A DNA stretch of 64,000 nucleotides from Pseudomonas sp. FeN3W (GCA_030263805.2 CP136010.1:1503001-1567000), one strand, 5' to 3'; positions 46,173 to 57,025 are shown, counted from the stretch's first letter. The notes: generated from the sequence alone by a model not told the origin. Translations and numbers: made by a program.

Positions 46173-47972
46173 TCAGCTGTCCACCTTCAGCACGGCGAGG
46201 AACGCCTCCTGCGGGATTTCGACGTTGCCTACCTGCTTCATGCGCTTCTTACCGGCTTTCTGCTTTTCCAGCAGCTTGCGCTTACGGCTCACATCGCCGC
46301 CATAGCATTTGGCCAGAACGTTCTTGCGCAACGCCTTGACCGTACTGCGGGCGACAATCTGGCCGCCGATGGCAGCCTGAATCGCCACATCGAACATCTG
46401 ACGCGGGATGAGTTCCTTCATCTTCTCGACGAGGATGCGGCCCTTGTAGTGGGCATTGTCGCGGTGGACGATCAGTGCCAGCGCGTCGACCTTGTCGCCG
46501 TTGATGAGGATGTCCAGGCGCGTCAGGTTGGCCGACTGGAAACATTCGAAGCTGTAGTCCAGCGAGGCATAGCCGCGGCTGCACGACTTCAAGCGATCGA
46601 AGAAGTCCAGCACCACTTCGCTCATCGGCAGGTCGTAACGTACCTGCACCTGGCTGCCAAGGAACTGCAGATCGCGCTGCACGCCGCGCTTCTCGATGCA
46701 CAGCGTGATGACGTTACCTAGGTGTTCCTGAGGCACGAGGATGTTGGCCCGCACGATCGGCTCGCGCATGTCCTCGACAGAGGACATGTCAGGCAGCTTC
46801 GAAGGGCTGTCGACGTAGATGGTGTCGCCGTTCTTCAACAGCAGTTCGTAGACCACCGTTGGCGCAGTGGTGATCAGATCCAGGTCGTACTCGCGCTCGA
46901 GGCGCTCCTGAATGATCTCCATGTGCAGCATGCCGAGGAAGCCGATACGGAAGCCGAAGCCCAACGCGTCGGAGCTTTCCGGCTCGTATTGCAACGCGGC
47001 ATCGTTGAGGGTCAGCTTCTGCAGCGCTTCGCGGAAATCCTCGAAGTCGTCCGAGCTGACCGGGAACAGACCGGCATAGACCTGCGGCTTGACGCGCTTG
47101 AAACCGGGCAGCATCTCCACGTCGGGCGTGCTCGACAGTGTCAGCGTGTCGCCCACTGGAGCGCCGAGAATGTCCTTGATGCCAGCGATGATGAAGCCCA
47201 CTTCGCCAGCCTTGAGGTCTGCCGTGGCGGTGTGCTTGGGGTTGAACACGCCAACGCTGTCCACCTGGTGGACCTTGCCGGTGGATTTCACCAGCACCTT
47301 GTCGCCCTTCTTGATACGGCCGTGGCGAACCCGTACCAGCGAGACGACGCCCAGGTAGTTGTCGAACCAGGAGTCGATGATCAGCGCCTGCAACGGCGCT
47401 TCGAGATCGCCGGTCGGCGGCGGAATCACCGCGACCAGGCGCTCGAGCACCTCGTCCACGCCCATGCCGCTCTTGGCGCTGCAGGCCACGGCGTCGGTCG
47501 CATCGATACCGATGATGTGCTCGATCTCTTCCTTGACCTTATCCGGGTCGGCCTGCGGCAGGTCCATCTTGTTCAGCACCGGCATCACTTCCAGGCCCTG
47601 CTCAATCGCCGTGTAGCAGTTGGCGACCGACTGCGCCTCGACGCCCTGGCCAGCATCGACAACCAGCAGCGCACCCTCGCAGGCGGCCAGCGAGCGGCTG
47701 ACTTCATAGGTGAAGTCGACGTGACCGGGCGTGTCGATGAAATTCAACTGGTAGGTCTTGCCATCGCGCGCGGTGTAATAAAGCGTGACGCTGTGGGCTT
47801 TGATGGTGATCCCGCGCTCGCGCTCGAGATCCATCGAATCCAGCACCTGGGCTTCCATTTCACGCTCGGTCAGACCACCACATATCTGGATAAAACGGTC
47901 TGCCAGGGTCGACTTACCGTGATCGATATGGGCGATGATGGAAAAATTGCGGATATGACTCAGGTCACTCAC
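46173..47972 (-). CDS. lepA: Translation factor LepA (EF4)
   Basis: A 599-residue ribosomal GTPase acting in initiation and back-translocation. G1 [10 protein letters not shown]3 DTPGHVDF and G4 NKMD are intact. The C-terminal domain ends in [17 protein letters not shown], which is specific for LepA. First gene of the lepA-lepB-rnc-era block, behind the mucD terminator. Confidence 0.97.
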   Translation of the reverse strand: MSDLSHIRNFSIIAHIDHGKSTLADRFIQICGGLTEREMEAQVLDSMDLERERGITIKAHSVTLYYTARDGKTYQLNFIDTPGHVDFTYEVSRSLAACEGALLVVDAGQGVEAQSVANCYTAIEQGLEVMPVLNKMDLPQADPDKVKEEIEHIIGIDATDAVACSAKSGMGVDEVLERLVAVIPPPTGDLEAPLQALIIDSWFDNYLGVVSLVRVRHGRIKKGDKVLVKSTGKVHQVDSVGVFNPKHTATADLKAGEVGFIIAGIKDILGAPVGDTLTLSSTPDVEMLPGFKRVKPQVYAGLFPVSSDDFEDFREALQKLTLNDAALQYEPESSDALGFGFRIGFLGMLHMEIIQERLEREYDLDLITTAPTVVYELLLKNGDTIYVDSPSKLPDMSSVEDMREPIVRANILVPQEHLGNVITLCIEKRGVQRDLQFLGSQVQVRYDLPMSEVVLDFFDRLKSCSRGYASLDYSFECFQSANLTRLDILINGDKVDALALIVHRDNAHYKGRILVEKMKELIPRQMFDVAIQAAIGGQIVARSTVKALRKNVLAKCYGGDVSRKRKLLEKQKAGKKRMKQVGNVEIPQEAFLAVLKVDS

Positions 47973-48115
47973 AGCTCAACACTCGGAAAAGTCGCGGGCC
48001 GATTGCCCGCCGAAAATAGCCGCGAAGTGTAACTGATCAACCCTTGCAGTGCCACGCACAAGCCATCCGCAGCTGATGAGCAACGCAACAGACGTTCTGC
48101 TACGTCTTGAAAATG

Positions 48116-48140
48116 AAAAAGGGCGGTAATAACCGCCCTT
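48116..48140 (-). terminator. Terminator of the algU-mucABCD operon
   Basis: AAGGGCGGT / ACCGCCCTT with an AATA loop, 22 bases beyond the mucD stop, with a T-tract on the minus strand. It separates the sigma-factor operon from lepA. Confidence 0.85.
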
Positions 48141-48161
48141 CGTCATTCGCCAGCCAGCGCC

Positions 48162-49577
48162 TTATTCGGCGAGCTTGAAAGTAATGAAACTCGCACGTCC
48201 CTGACGCAGCACTCGCATCGAAACGGATCGATTCTTCGGCAATTGTTCAGCCACTCGGGCAAATGTTGCCGCCGAATTTATAGCCTGATTATTCAGGTGG
48301 GTGATGACATCGCCCGGGCGCAACCCAATCATCGCAGCCGGCCCGTTGAGAATCTCGGTGATGACCACACCGCCCGGCAAATCCAGGCTCTTCTTCTGCT
48401 CTTCGGTCAATTCAGTGACTTTGACACCCAGACGATTATCGCTGCGCTCCTGGCCGCTGCCAGAAGCTGCCACTGCTTCGCCCTCTTCCGGCATGGCGCC
48501 GATCTTGACGTCGAGCATCTTGCGATCACCGTCGCGCACCACTTCCATTCGTGCCGTGCTGCCGGGCTTGAGCGCTCCGACCAGATGAGGCAAATCAGCA
48601 GACATGACAATCGGCTTGTCATTAAGGCTCAGGATCACATCACCGACACGCAGACCACCACGAGCGGCCGGACCGCCATCCATCACCTGAGCCACCAGGG
48701 CGCCCGCTGGACGCTCAAGCCCAAAGGACTCAGCCAGGTCCTTGTTCACTTCCTGGATCACCACGCCAAGCCAGCCCCGACTCACCTTGCCTTCGGTACG
48801 CAGCTGATTGGCGACATCCATTGCCACATCGATCGGAATGGCGAAGGACAGTCCCATGAAGCCACCGGAGCGCGTGAATATCTGCGAGTTGATGCCTATT
48901 ACCTCACCCTCGAGGTTAAACAGCGGACCACCGGAATTGCCCGGATTGATCGCCACGTCGGTCTGAATGAACGGCACATAGCTCTCATTGGGCAAGCTGC
49001 GGCCAGTCGCGCTGACGATACCGGCGGTCACCGTATGATCGAAACCAAACGGAGAGCCAATGGCGAGCACCCACTCCCCTGCTTTCAGCTCATCAGAACG
49101 GCCAATCTTGACGGTCGGAAGTCCCTTGCCCTCGACCTTCAGCACCGCCACGTCGGAACGCGGATCGGCGCCGATAAGCTTGGCTTCCAGCTCGCTTCGA
49201 TCCGGCAGGCGAACGATGATTTCGTCGGCATCGGCGACCACGTGATTATTGGTCAGAACATAACCGTCTTCGGAAATGATGAAACCCGAACCGAGCGATT
49301 GCGCTTCACGCTGCTGACCGCGACCCGGGGCACCCGGAATCTGCGGAATGCTGTGCTCGAAGAACTCGCGAAAAATCGGCGGCAGCCCTTCGAGCTCCGG
49401 CATCTGCGCCGTCGCACCGCGGCTCTGCACCTTCTGCTTGGTGCTGATATTGACTACCGCTGGCGAGGCACTTTCGACCAGCGGTGTGAAATCAGGCAAT
49501 TCCGCCTGGGCAACGACAGCATGGCCCAGCAATGCCAGGCCCGCCACGAAGGCGAAGCAGCTGTTTCGATTGAACAT
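48162..49577 (-). CDS. mucD: Periplasmic serine protease MucD (DegP/HtrA family)
   Basis: A 471-residue protease with a signal peptide (FVAGLALLGHAVVAQA), a trypsin-like domain with His in TNNHVV, Asp in DPRSDVAVL and Ser in NPGNSGGPL, and two PDZ domains. MucD restrains the envelope stress response by removing misfolded proteins. The ATG at 49577 has a GGGGAG site; the longer frame starts within the upstream spacer. Confidence 0.95.
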   Translation of the reverse strand: MFNRNSCFAFVAGLALLGHAVVAQAELPDFTPLVESASPAVVNISTKQKVQSRGATAQMPELEGLPPIFREFFEHSIPQIPGAPGRGQQREAQSLGSGFIISEDGYVLTNNHVVADADEIIVRLPDRSELEAKLIGADPRSDVAVLKVEGKGLPTVKIGRSDELKAGEWVLAIGSPFGFDHTVTAGIVSATGRSLPNESYVPFIQTDVAINPGNSGGPLFNLEGEVIGINSQIFTRSGGFMGLSFAIPIDVAMDVANQLRTEGKVSRGWLGVVIQEVNKDLAESFGLERPAGALVAQVMDGGPAARGGLRVGDVILSLNDKPIVMSADLPHLVGALKPGSTARMEVVRDGDRKMLDVKIGAMPEEGEAVAASGSGQERSDNRLGVKVTELTEEQKKSLDLPGGVVITEILNGPAAMIGLRPGDVITHLNNQAINSAATFARVAEQLPKNRSVSMRVLRQGRASFITFKLAE

Positions 49578-49612
49578 GACTACAAGTCTCCCCACTGACA
49601 AAACAAGGACGC

Positions 49613-50065
49613 TCAGGGACTCGCAGGCCCCGCGAGCATGGCGCGCAAAACCACCGGCTGTAGATTCGGGTCAGCGGCGGTACGGCGGCTTCGCATACGC
49701 ACGAATAGCCAGGAAATGAAGAAGCCCCCGAGACCAGCCAGAATGACAATCGGCTCACGCGTCGACAGCTGAGCGGCCAGCGAAGCGGTCGCTATCAGCA
49801 CGATCAGAGGGAGAAGATAGACAAGGACGGCACCGCGCAGCAACACGTCCTCGCGGATGCCCACGACGACACCGTCACCGACTTGCAGGTGGAGATCGCA
49901 GAGCGCCCTGATGAGACCGCGCTGTTCGCGCACGCCGAGAGAATCCATCAAGCCTTGGCCACAGCCACTTTTCGCGGAGCAACCAGAGCAGGTAGTTTTG
50001 CGCCGAGTCTCGACCCATACGGCGCCGACATCCAGCGCGACTACCCGCCCAGGCTCTTCGATCAT
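49613..50065 (-). CDS. mucC: RseC/MucC family regulator
   Basis: A 150-residue membrane protein with a Cys motif CSGCSAKSGCGQG near residue 25 and two central helices. MucC is the fourth gene of the AlgU operon with a minor regulatory role. It overlaps mucB by 4 bases. Confidence 0.92.
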   Translation of the reverse strand: MIEEPGRVVALDVGAVWVETRRKTTCSGCSAKSGCGQGLMDSLGVREQRGLIRALCDLHLQVGDGVVVGIREDVLLRGAVLVYLLPLIVLIATASLAAQLSTREPIVILAGLGGFFISWLFVRMRSRRTAADPNLQPVVLRAMLAGPASP

Positions 50066-51006
50066 CGTTGTGCCTGTTCCGCACTGGCTCGCATGGACAG
50101 CGCGACCCGCTCAGCCGTACCAAGTGGAATCTCGCCCACCACGGTCACCATGACATCGCCATCCGCGGTACTGATGCGCTTGGACACCGCGACGGTAGGT
50201 CCCATCTGGCTTCGCGCATCCTCAACCAAGGCGCCGCGCAGAGGCTCCAGAAACACGGAAAACTTCGCCAGGCCATCACCGTAGGACAACCAGAAAACAG
50301 TTTCGGAGGACGCGGGACTGGGTCGTTCGTTGGCATCCAGCAGCGTGAAGCCCGAAGGCAACCAGTCGGAGCGCCAGGGCGATGCTGGATTCGCCTCGCG
50401 CCGGTCTACGCTCACCGGATTGCAATCAGCGCCGGGCTTCAGCTGCTCGGCAGATACACTGTCAGCCGTGAACTGGGTGAACTGGAAACGCTCGAGCAGC
50501 TGTCCTTTCTCGTTCAGCATCAGCGACTTGAGAGGCAATGCGGTATCACGGTCGAGATGCAGTTCGAAGCCGTAACGGTGCTGATCCTTCGGCACGACAG
50601 CCAGCGCCACGGCAGAACGGCCCGCAACTCGGGAATCCCCGATCTCACGGAATTCGTACCATTCGGAGAGCGCTTTCGGATCGAGGCGTTGCCCGTGCCA
50701 GGCTTGCGCCTCACGCACCTGCGCCGCAAGGTCATCAGTCGCGCATTGCATCTGGCCATCTACCAGCAGAACCTCAGCCGGAGCTCCGTCGAGCTGAAGC
50801 AATCGCTCCTGCACCCGAGCACCTTCAACCTGCTGCCAAACAGCATGACTGGAAAAGCTACCATTGCGTTCGTAAACGAACGTACCTGTATAACTCTGTT
50901 TCTGCTCTGCCGCCGCTAGTCGCTCCATCCAGGACTCGGCATCAGCAGCAAGGGCCGGCATCGATAGCCAGCCCCCCATCACCACATACAGCGGTAATAC
51001 GTGCAT
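50062..51006 (-). CDS. mucB: Periplasmic anti-sigma regulator MucB (RseB)
   Basis: A 314-residue RseB-family protein with signal peptide (MHVLPLYVVMGGWLSMPALA). It binds the periplasmic part of MucA and protects it from cleavage by AlgW. The lipid-binding-like first domain (SYTGTFVYERNGSFSSHAVW) and the second small domain are both complete. Confidence 0.94.
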   Translation of the reverse strand: MHVLPLYVVMGGWLSMPALAADAESWMERLAAAEQKQSYTGTFVYERNGSFSSHAVWQQVEGARVQERLLQLDGAPAEVLLVDGQMQCATDDLAAQVREAQAWHGQRLDPKALSEWYEFREIGDSRVAGRSAVALAVVPKDQHRYGFELHLDRDTALPLKSLMLNEKGQLLERFQFTQFTADSVSAEQLKPGADCNPVSVDRREANPASPWRSDWLPSGFTLLDANERPSPASSETVFWLSYGDGLAKFSVFLEPLRGALVEDARSQMGPTVAVSKRISTADGDVMVTVVGEIPLGTAERVALSMRASAEQAQR

Positions 51007-51014
51007 GTTTCTCC

Positions 51015-51602
51015 CTAACGTTCTTCCATGCTGGCCGCGCGAGCGTAAGGCAGCGCGCTTTCCGATCCATTACCAAAGGCAGCTTGCTGCGCATGCTGGC
51101 GAACATATGAAGGCAGACGCTCTTCATGCCACCGCTCTACCGGAGCGCCATCTGCCGTTGCCTGTGCAGGTGCTTCGGTTTGCTCACTGTAACCAGCCAG
51201 AACCGCCGGCCCTTGACTGGTCTGTGGCACCGAAATGCTTGGTTGCGGAGCCTGCTGCGCAAGCTGCGGACCAGCAACCTCGTTCTGATTGTACAGACGT
51301 ACGCCGGCCAGAACAGCGACTGTAACCGAAGCAGCCACTGCCAGTCGGCCAAGGCCTTTCCAGCCGTTACGTTGCGCCGTGACCGGCGCGGCTTCATCAG
51401 CCAACGCAGCCGATACCGCAGAAGCGATATCCAGGCGCGGCTCGATCAACTCCTTGTGCATAGCGGCACGGGCAAGTTGATAACGCGACCAGGTAGCACG
51501 CAGCTCCGGGTTGTCGCCTGCGAGCATGCGACGTAATTCCAACTCGTCCGCTTCGTTATCCATCACCGCGGACAGCGATTCATGCAGGGCTTCACGACTC
51601 AT
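51015..51602 (-). CDS. mucA: Anti-sigma factor MucA (RseA)
   Basis: A 195-residue single-pass inner-membrane protein. The N-terminal domain (MSREALHESLSAVMDNEADE) binds AlgU, the membrane helix is around residues 85-105 (LAVAASVTVAVLAGVRLY), and the periplasmic domain ends in a normal C-terminus. No truncation of the mucoid type is seen. Start 51602 follows the family N-terminus; the longer frame begins in the algU-mucA spacer. Confidence 0.94.
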   Translation of the reverse strand: MSREALHESLSAVMDNEADELELRRMLAGDNPELRATWSRYQLARAAMHKELIEPRLDIASAVSAALADEAAPVTAQRNGWKGLGRLAVAASVTVAVLAGVRLYNQNEVAGPQLAQQAPQPSISVPQTSQGPAVLAGYSEQTEAPAQATADGAPVERWHEERLPSYVRQHAQQAAFGNGSESALPYARAASMEER

Positions 51603-51633
51603 GGCGGTTCCTCTCTTGGCTGTCGCCGCTGTC

Positions 51634-52215
51634 TCAGGATTCATGCAACAAGGGTTGCAATGCTTTATCTATGGCTTCACGTGCCCGGAAGATCCGAGAA
51701 CGCACTGTGCCCACCGGACACTGCATGACGCTTGCAATGTCTTCATAACTAAGACCATCAAATTCACGCAGTGTTAGAGCCGTACGCAAATCTTCTGGCA
51801 AAAGTTGGATGGTTCGATGAACGGTATCTTCAATCTCATCCCTGAGCAGCGAGCGTTCCGGTGACTCGATGTCCTTGAGAGCGTGATCGCCTTCGTAGAA
51901 CTCGGCATCCTCGGAACTCACATCACTATCTGGCGGGCGTCTGCCGCGCGCCACCAGATGATTCTTCGCCGTATTGATGGCGATGCGGTACAGCCAGGTA
52001 TAAAAAGCGCTGTCACCGCGAAAATTGGCGAGTGCACGGTAGGCTTTTATAAAAGCCTCTTGGGCGACATCCTGAGCTTCATGAGAGTCATGCACGAACC
52101 GCACGATCAACCCAAGGATCTTGTGCTGGTATTTCATTACCAGCAAATCAAACGCCCGCTTGTCACCACGCTGCACTCGTTCAACCAGTTGCTGGTCCTG
52201 CTCCTGAGTCAGCAT
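51634..52215 (-). CDS. algU: ECF sigma factor AlgU (RpoE)
   Basis: A 193-residue group 4 sigma factor. Region 2 reads DLLVMKYQHKILGLIVRFV and AFIKAYRALANFRGDSAFYT; region 4 reads TALTLREFDGLSYEDIASVM. It directs the envelope-stress and alginate regulon. Two AlgU-type promoters lie upstream, so it controls itself; MucA, MucB and MucD downstream restrain it. Confidence 0.97.
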   Translation of the reverse strand: MLTQEQDQQLVERVQRGDKRAFDLLVMKYQHKILGLIVRFVHDSHEAQDVAQEAFIKAYRALANFRGDSAFYTWLYRIAINTAKNHLVARGRRPPDSDVSSEDAEFYEGDHALKDIESPERSLLRDEIEDTVHRTIQLLPEDLRTALTLREFDGLSYEDIASVMQCPVGTVRSRIFRAREAIDKALQPLLHES

Positions 52216-52274
52216 GAACGCTCCTCCTCGGTAGCGGAGTAGCGTCGCTCACACCAGTGAACCGACCTGCCAGA

Positions 52275-52301
52275 ATAGACCCGGGCTTTACGCAAAAGTT
52301 C
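52275..52301 (-). promoter_or_regulatory. AlgU-dependent promoter proximal to algU
   Basis: On the minus strand, GAACTT (52301-52296), 16 bases, then TCTAT (52279-52275). This matches the AlgU consensus GAACTT-N16/17-TCnnA/T and lies 60 bases before algU. Confidence 0.7.
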
Positions 52302-52448
52302 TCCCCCTCCTAGCAAGCTATCCTGCAATACCTGACGGCGATTGCACCACAGCGTTACGCCAGATTGCTGACAACGCCGTCCTGGTGTCCATAGCAAACT
52401 CGCACCGCCCATTCACGATGGCCAGCTGGTTTGCACTCACAACTGCCT

Positions 52449-52476
52449 ATTGAGCCGCCCCACGAAGGAAAAGTTC
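52449..52476 (-). promoter_or_regulatory. AlgU-dependent promoter distal to algU
   Basis: On the minus strand, GAACTT (52476-52471), 17 bases, then TCAAT (52453-52449). It gives a second, longer algU transcript. The 52216-52565 gap holds both promoters, the nadB promoter region and no gene. Confidence 0.6.
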
Positions 52477-52565
52477 CCTTCGTTAGAAGACAAACACACA
52501 GTCACCTATTTTGGCGCTACATACCGTCTATATACTAGAGCTCGTTTTTCCCGCCGGAATTGGAC

Positions 52566-54182
52566 ATGAACCAGGTTCTACGATACGACGTGCTGGTCAT
52601 CGGCAGCGGTGCCGCCGGCTTGACCTTGGCGCTCAACCTGCCGACCGATCTTCGCATCGCCGTGCTCAGCAAGGGCGATCTCTCCAACGGCTCCACCTAC
52701 TGGGCCCAAGGTGGCGTTGCCGCAGTACTGGATACGACCGACACCGTAGAATCACATGTCGCCGACACCCTCATCGCCGGAGGAGGTCTGTGCCGCGAAG
52801 ACGCCGTCCGTTTCACGGTCGAGCACAGTAACGAGGCCATCCAATGGTTGATCGAGCAAGGCGTGCCCTTCACGCGGGACGATGCCCCGGATCGCGAAGA
52901 CGGCAGTTTCGAATTTCACCTGACCCGCGAGGGCGGCCATAGCCATCGGCGTATCATTCACGCAGCCGACGCCACTGGCGCAGCCATTTTCAATACGCTG
53001 CTCGGCCAGGCCAGAAAGCAGAGCAATATCGAGCTTCTACAGCAGCGCGTTGCAGTCGACCTGATCACCGAACACAAACTTGGCCTGCCGGGCAGACGCT
53101 GTTTGGGCGCCTACGTGCTCAATCGCAGCACCGGCGAGGTCGAGACCTTCCAATCACGATTCGTGGTACTGGCTACCGGTGGCGCGGCCAAGGTTTACCT
53201 GTACACGAGCAACCCGGACAGCGCCTGCGGCGACGGCATTGCCATGGCCTGGCGAGCGGGCTGCCGCGTCGGCAACCTGGAGTTCAACCAGTTCCACCCT
53301 ACCTGCCTCTATCACCCGCAAGCGAAGAGCTTCCTGGTGACCGAAGCCCTGCGTGGGGAAGGCGCCTTGCTCAAGCTGCCGAACGGCGAGCGTTTCATGC
53401 CGCGCTTCGATGCCCGGGAGGAACTCGCCCCGCGCGATATCGTCGCCCGCGCGATCGACCACGAAATGAAGCGACTGGGCATCGACTGCGTCTACCTCGA
53501 TATCAGCCACAAGCCTGCCGAGTTCATCAAAAGCCACTTCCCAACCGTCTACGAGCGCTGCCTGGAATACGGCATCGACATCACCAGCCAGCCGATTCCG
53601 GTAGTACCGGCAGCGCACTACACCTGCGGCGGCGTAGTCGTGGATCAGGCTGGGCGCACCGACATCCCGGGTCTCTACGCCATCGGCGAGACCAGTTTCA
53701 CGGGATTGCACGGCGCAAACCGCATGGCCAGCAACTCGCTGCTCGAATGCTTCGTCTACGGCCGGGCGGCCGCTCAGGACATCCTGCGCGAACTGCCTCA
53801 CGTCACCAACGTAGCCACGCTACCGGCATGGGACGCCAGCCAAGTGACCGACTCCGACGAAGACGTGATCATCGCGCATAACTGGGACGAGCTGCGGCGT
53901 TTCATGTGGGATTACGTCGGCATCGTGCGCACCAACAAACGACTGATGCGCGCGCAGCACCGAGTGCGCCTGCTGCTGAGCGAGATCGACGAGTTCTACA
54001 GCAACTACAAGGTCAGTCGCGACTTGCTCGAACTACGCAATCTGGCGCTGGTTGCAGATCTGATGATTCGCTCGGCCATGCAACGCAAGGAGAGTCGAGG
54101 ACTGCATTACACCCTCGACTACCCGGAGCTGCTGCCGCAAGCGGTCGACACTATTCTGGCGCCGCCCACCTACGTCGACTGA
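52566..54182 (+). CDS. nadB: L-aspartate oxidase
   Basis: A 538-residue flavoenzyme oxidising aspartate to iminoaspartate for NAD synthesis. The FAD site is [16 protein letters not shown]; the catalytic region has [16 protein letters not shown] and the succinate-dehydrogenase-like RYDA-type motif is replaced by HTAP-type [15 protein letters not shown] 52566 gives the family length. Divergent from algU, as in other Pseudomonas. Its 3' end overlaps the convergent ygfX by 32 bases. Confidence 0.96.
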   Translation: MNQVLRYDVLVIGSGAAGLTLALNLPTDLRIAVLSKGDLSNGSTYWAQGGVAAVLDTTDTVESHVADTLIAGGGLCREDAVRFTVEHSNEAIQWLIEQGVPFTRDDAPDREDGSFEFHLTREGGHSHRRIIHAADATGAAIFNTLLGQARKQSNIELLQQRVAVDLITEHKLGLPGRRCLGAYVLNRSTGEVETFQSRFVVLATGGAAKVYLYTSNPDSACGDGIAMAWRAGCRVGNLEFNQFHPTCLYHPQAKSFLVTEALRGEGALLKLPNGERFMPRFDAREELAPRDIVARAIDHEMKRLGIDCVYLDISHKPAEFIKSHFPTVYERCLEYGIDITSQPIPVVPAAHYTCGGVVVDQAGRTDIPGLYAIGETSFTGLHGANRMASNSLLECFVYGRAAAQDILRELPHVTNVATLPAWDASQVTDSDEDVIIAHNWDELRRFMWDYVGIVRTNKRLMRAQHRVRLLLSEIDEFYSNYKVSRDLLELRNLALVADLMIRSAMQRKESRGLHYTLDYPELLPQAVDTILAPPTYVD

Positions 54183-54606
54183 ACTTGAGCCGCACCCGCA
54201 ACCGACGATGCTGCTCTGGCGGCAGTGCGTCGCGTGGCACGCAGATGCTGCTAGCTAGCCGCCGACCCGGCACACGGAAACGCAGCACGACTATCAGCGG
54301 CAAGGCCAGGCTGTCAGGCAGCAACTGAACTGCCTGCCAACCTTGCCGCTCGTTCCACAGATGCCAACCCGCCGCATCGTGGCGCAGACCACACCAGGTA
54401 TCCCGAGTGGACAGCAGGATCCCGCGCGGCAACACCCACAGTGCGTGAGCCAGAGAAAACAAGAGGGCTATCAGCTGCAACCATAATGGCGCAGCCGACA
54501 GCAAGACGGCGGCCAAGGCGAGCGCCTGAACCGCGAGATAGAGTGCCAACAACCAGTTGGACGGTTGCCAGCGACACTCGAATGATTGATTACTTGGGCT
54601 GGACAC
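54151..54606 (-). CDS. ygfX: YgfX-family membrane protein
   Basis: A 151-residue protein with two adjacent membrane helices after an N-terminal [14 protein letters not shown] segment, and a cytoplasmic C-terminal part. It follows sdhE with a 17-base overlap, the arrangement known from E. coli ygfYX. YgfX was proposed as a toxin acting on cytoskeletal proteins, but this is debated. Convergent overlap with nadB is slightly unusual. Confidence 0.82.
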   Translation of the reverse strand: MSSPSNQSFECRWQPSNWLLALYLAVQALALAAVLLSAAPLWLQLIALLFSLAHALWVLPRGILLSTRDTWCGLRHDAAGWHLWNERQGWQAVQLLPDSLALPLIVVLRFRVPGRRLASSICVPRDALPPEQHRRLRVRLKFSRRRWAAPE

Positions 54607-54844
54607 GATCGAGGATCATGCGAACCATGCGCCGCAGGTCCTCATCCTCGGGTTCGCCGCGCTGCATGAACCAGCCGAACATGTCCTGATCCTCGCAATT
54701 CAGCAGCTTGCGATAGCGACGCTGATCTTCCTCATCGAGACCTGGGTAGACCTCCTTGACGAAAGGCACCAGCAGCACGTCCAGTTCCAACATACCGCGA
54801 CGGCTCTGCCAAAACAGACGATTGAGTTCGGATTGCTCGCCCAT
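54590..54844 (-). CDS. sdhE: SdhE, FAD assembly factor for succinate dehydrogenase
   Basis: An 84-residue protein with the RGxxE motif seen as [16 protein letters not shown]. SdhE binds SdhA and helps attach FAD. The helical bundle continues with [16 protein letters not shown] and the [12 protein letters not shown] end. Starts a two-gene unit with ygfX, divergent from ygfZ. Confidence 0.93.
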   Translation of the reverse strand: MGEQSELNRLFWQSRRGMLELDVLLVPFVKEVYPGLDEEDQRRYRKLLNCEDQDMFGWFMQRGEPEDEDLRRMVRMILDRVQPK

Positions 54845-54991
54845 ACATCGGCTCCTTTTGAGAAGGCGCGCATTATAACGACTGCACCGAACTCATCAGT
54901 CGCTTTTTTCGTCGCGCTGCAAACCTGTCATCACGCAACCGTTTCCGCCGGGCTGCTATGATGCCCACCCGGATTCTGACGACGACCGATC

Positions 54992-55939
54992 ATGACCGAC
55001 ACTGCTTATTTTTGCGTTCTGTCGCATGAAGGCGTCCTTGCCGTACGCGGCCCGGATGCCAGCAAGTTTCTCCAGGGTCAGCTGACCTGCAACCTCAACT
55101 ATCTCACCGCCGAGACGTCCAGTCTCGGCGCACGCTGCACGCCCAAGGGGCGCATGCAGTCGAGTTTTCGCATCGTGCTCGATGGCGACGGCTACCTGCT
55201 GGCGATGGCCAGCGAACTGCTACAACTGCAACAGGCCGACCTGAACAAGTACGCCGTATTTTCCAAGTCCCGCCTGAATGACGAGAGTGGCGACTGGTGC
55301 CGATTCGGCCTTGCGGGCGGAGACGGCTCGCTGGTCAGCTTGGGCCTGGATCTGCCGCAGACCCCCGACAGCGTGGTGCGGAGCAACGGCATGATCGCGA
55401 TCCGCCTGCCCGATGGCCGCGTCGAACTCTGGACCCCTGGCGCCGACGCCGAGCAGGTCCGCACGCGCCTGGCCGCGCAGCTTGAGGAAACGCCGGTCAA
55501 TCGCTGGCTGCTCGACCAGGTTCGCGCCGGCATCGGCCAAGTGTTCGGCAGCACTCGCGAGCTGTTCATCCCGCAGATGATCAATTTGCAGGCGCTGGGT
55601 GGCGTGAGCTTCAAAAAGGGCTGCTACACCGGCCAGGAAATCGTCGCGCGCATGCAGTACCTGGGCAAACTCAAGCGCCGCCTGCAGCGTCTGGTGATCG
55701 AAGGCCGTCAGGACGAGCTGCCAGCCCCCGGCGTTGAGATTTTCTCACCGGTGCATGGCTCCAGTGTCGGCGAGGTCGTACTGGCGTCCAGTGACACCGA
55801 CCGAATCGAACTGCTTGCCGTCCTGCAGGAGGATGCCGCCGCTGACGGTCGCCTGCATCTGGGCTCACCGGACGGACTGCCGATGAGTCTGCTCGAGCTT
55901 CCCTATAGCCTGAATGCGGATCTGGAAATTCAGCGCTAG
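54992..55939 (+). CDS. ygfZ: Folate-binding Fe-S assembly protein YgfZ
   Basis: A 315-residue GcvT-like protein. The YgfZ signature with the conserved Cys, KGCYTGQEIVARMQYLGKLK, is intact. It supports activity of certain Fe-S enzymes such as MiaB. Divergent from sdhE; both serve cofactor insertion. Length normal. Confidence 0.93.
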   Translation: MTDTAYFCVLSHEGVLAVRGPDASKFLQGQLTCNLNYLTAETSSLGARCTPKGRMQSSFRIVLDGDGYLLAMASELLQLQQADLNKYAVFSKSRLNDESGDWCRFGLAGGDGSLVSLGLDLPQTPDSVVRSNGMIAIRLPDGRVELWTPGADAEQVRTRLAAQLEETPVNRWLLDQVRAGIGQVFGSTRELFIPQMINLQALGGVSFKKGCYTGQEIVARMQYLGKLKRRLQRLVIEGRQDELPAPGVEIFSPVHGSSVGEVVLASSDTDRIELLAVLQEDAAADGRLHLGSPDGLPMSLLELPYSLNADLEIQR

Positions 55940-56053
55940 TGCGAACCGGAGCCAGAAAGAGAACACCTCAGAGGTGCACCATGGGCGACGAGCGAAGCGC
56001 CTGCATGACCTGAAGCGCCCTAGCGACACTGACCGACACCATAAAGGAATGAC

Positions 56054-56890
56054 ATGAGCACCCTTGCCGAGAAAGTCCAGCGTGATCTGACCCTCGCGAT
56101 CGAGAACGATGAATTGGTTCTGCCGACCCTGCCGGAGGTGGCGTTGCGCGTCCGCGAGGCGGCCGAGAATCCGGACATCAGCATTCCGGCACTGAGCAAG
56201 GTGATCGGCGCCGATGCAGCCCTGGCAGCCCGCATCATCAAGGTGGTCAACAGCCCGCTGCTGCGTACCAGTCGCGAGATCGACGATCTGCAGATGGCGG
56301 TCAGCCGTCTCGGCATCAACTACACCTGCAACCTGGCCACAGGTCTGGCGATGGAGCAGATGTTCCAAGCGACCACCGATGTCGTCGATCGCAAGATGCG
56401 TGAGGTCTGGAACAAGAGCACCGAAGTCGCCGCCATCAGTCATGTGCTCTGCCGTCATTACACACGACTGATGCCTGACCAGGCGACCCTGGCCGGGCTT
56501 GTCCATCAGATCGGAATATTGCCGATCCTGACCTACGCAGAAGAGCACAGCGCCCTGCTATCGGACTCGTTCAGCCTCAATCACGTCATCGACAAGATTC
56601 ATCCGATGGTGGGTGAAAAAATCCTGCGCACCTGGGATTTCCCGGAGGCAATCGTGTCGGTGGCTGGTCAGTACACCGATTTCCAGCGCAATTCGGCCGC
56701 AGTGGATTATGTAGACGTGGTGCAAGTCGCCACCCTGCAGAGCTATATGGGCACCCAGCACCCTTATACGCAGCTGAACTGGAACGAGGTTCCGGCCTTC
56801 GCCAAGCTGGGGCTCGACCCGAGCGCGCTGATGCAGGAAGACGAGGACCTGTCAGCCGCCATGGACGCAGCGATGAGCATGCTTCAGTAG
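56054..56890 (+). CDS. HDOD-domain protein
   Basis: A 278-residue single-domain HDOD protein (about residues 15-215). Typical segments are LPTLPEVALRVREAAENPD, LSKVIGADAALAARIIKVVN and the LVHQIGILPI region, where the HD-type metal residues are not conserved, as expected for HDOD. These proteins act in signalling, often with two-component or c-di-GMP systems, but no partner is next to this one. AAAGGAATG precedes the start. Confidence 0.88.
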   Translation: MSTLAEKVQRDLTLAIENDELVLPTLPEVALRVREAAENPDISIPALSKVIGADAALAARIIKVVNSPLLRTSREIDDLQMAVSRLGINYTCNLATGLAMEQMFQATTDVVDRKMREVWNKSTEVAAISHVLCRHYTRLMPDQATLAGLVHQIGILPILTYAEEHSALLSDSFSLNHVIDKIHPMVGEKILRTWDFPEAIVSVAGQYTDFQRNSAAVDYVDVVQVATLQSYMGTQHPYTQLNWNEVPAFAKLGLDPSALMQEDEDLSAAMDAAMSMLQ

Positions 56891-57025
56891 CGCCATCACC
56901 GTTCGCCCGAAAGCGAGGAACCGCCCGTGTGGCACCTAGTCACAAAAAGGGACGGCAATCTCGCCGCATCGTGCCTTGTGCCTGCCTCGCGGCCAACACA
57001 AGTCAGGTGAAGAAAGGAGAACGCA

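Noticed and set aside
51015..51602. Possible mucoid-type truncation of mucA.
   Set aside because: The frame is complete to a normal C-terminus with no frameshift.
55865..56548. A 227-codon minus-strand frame between ygfZ and the HDOD gene.
   Set aside because: It covers the HDOD coding region in antisense and has no domain.
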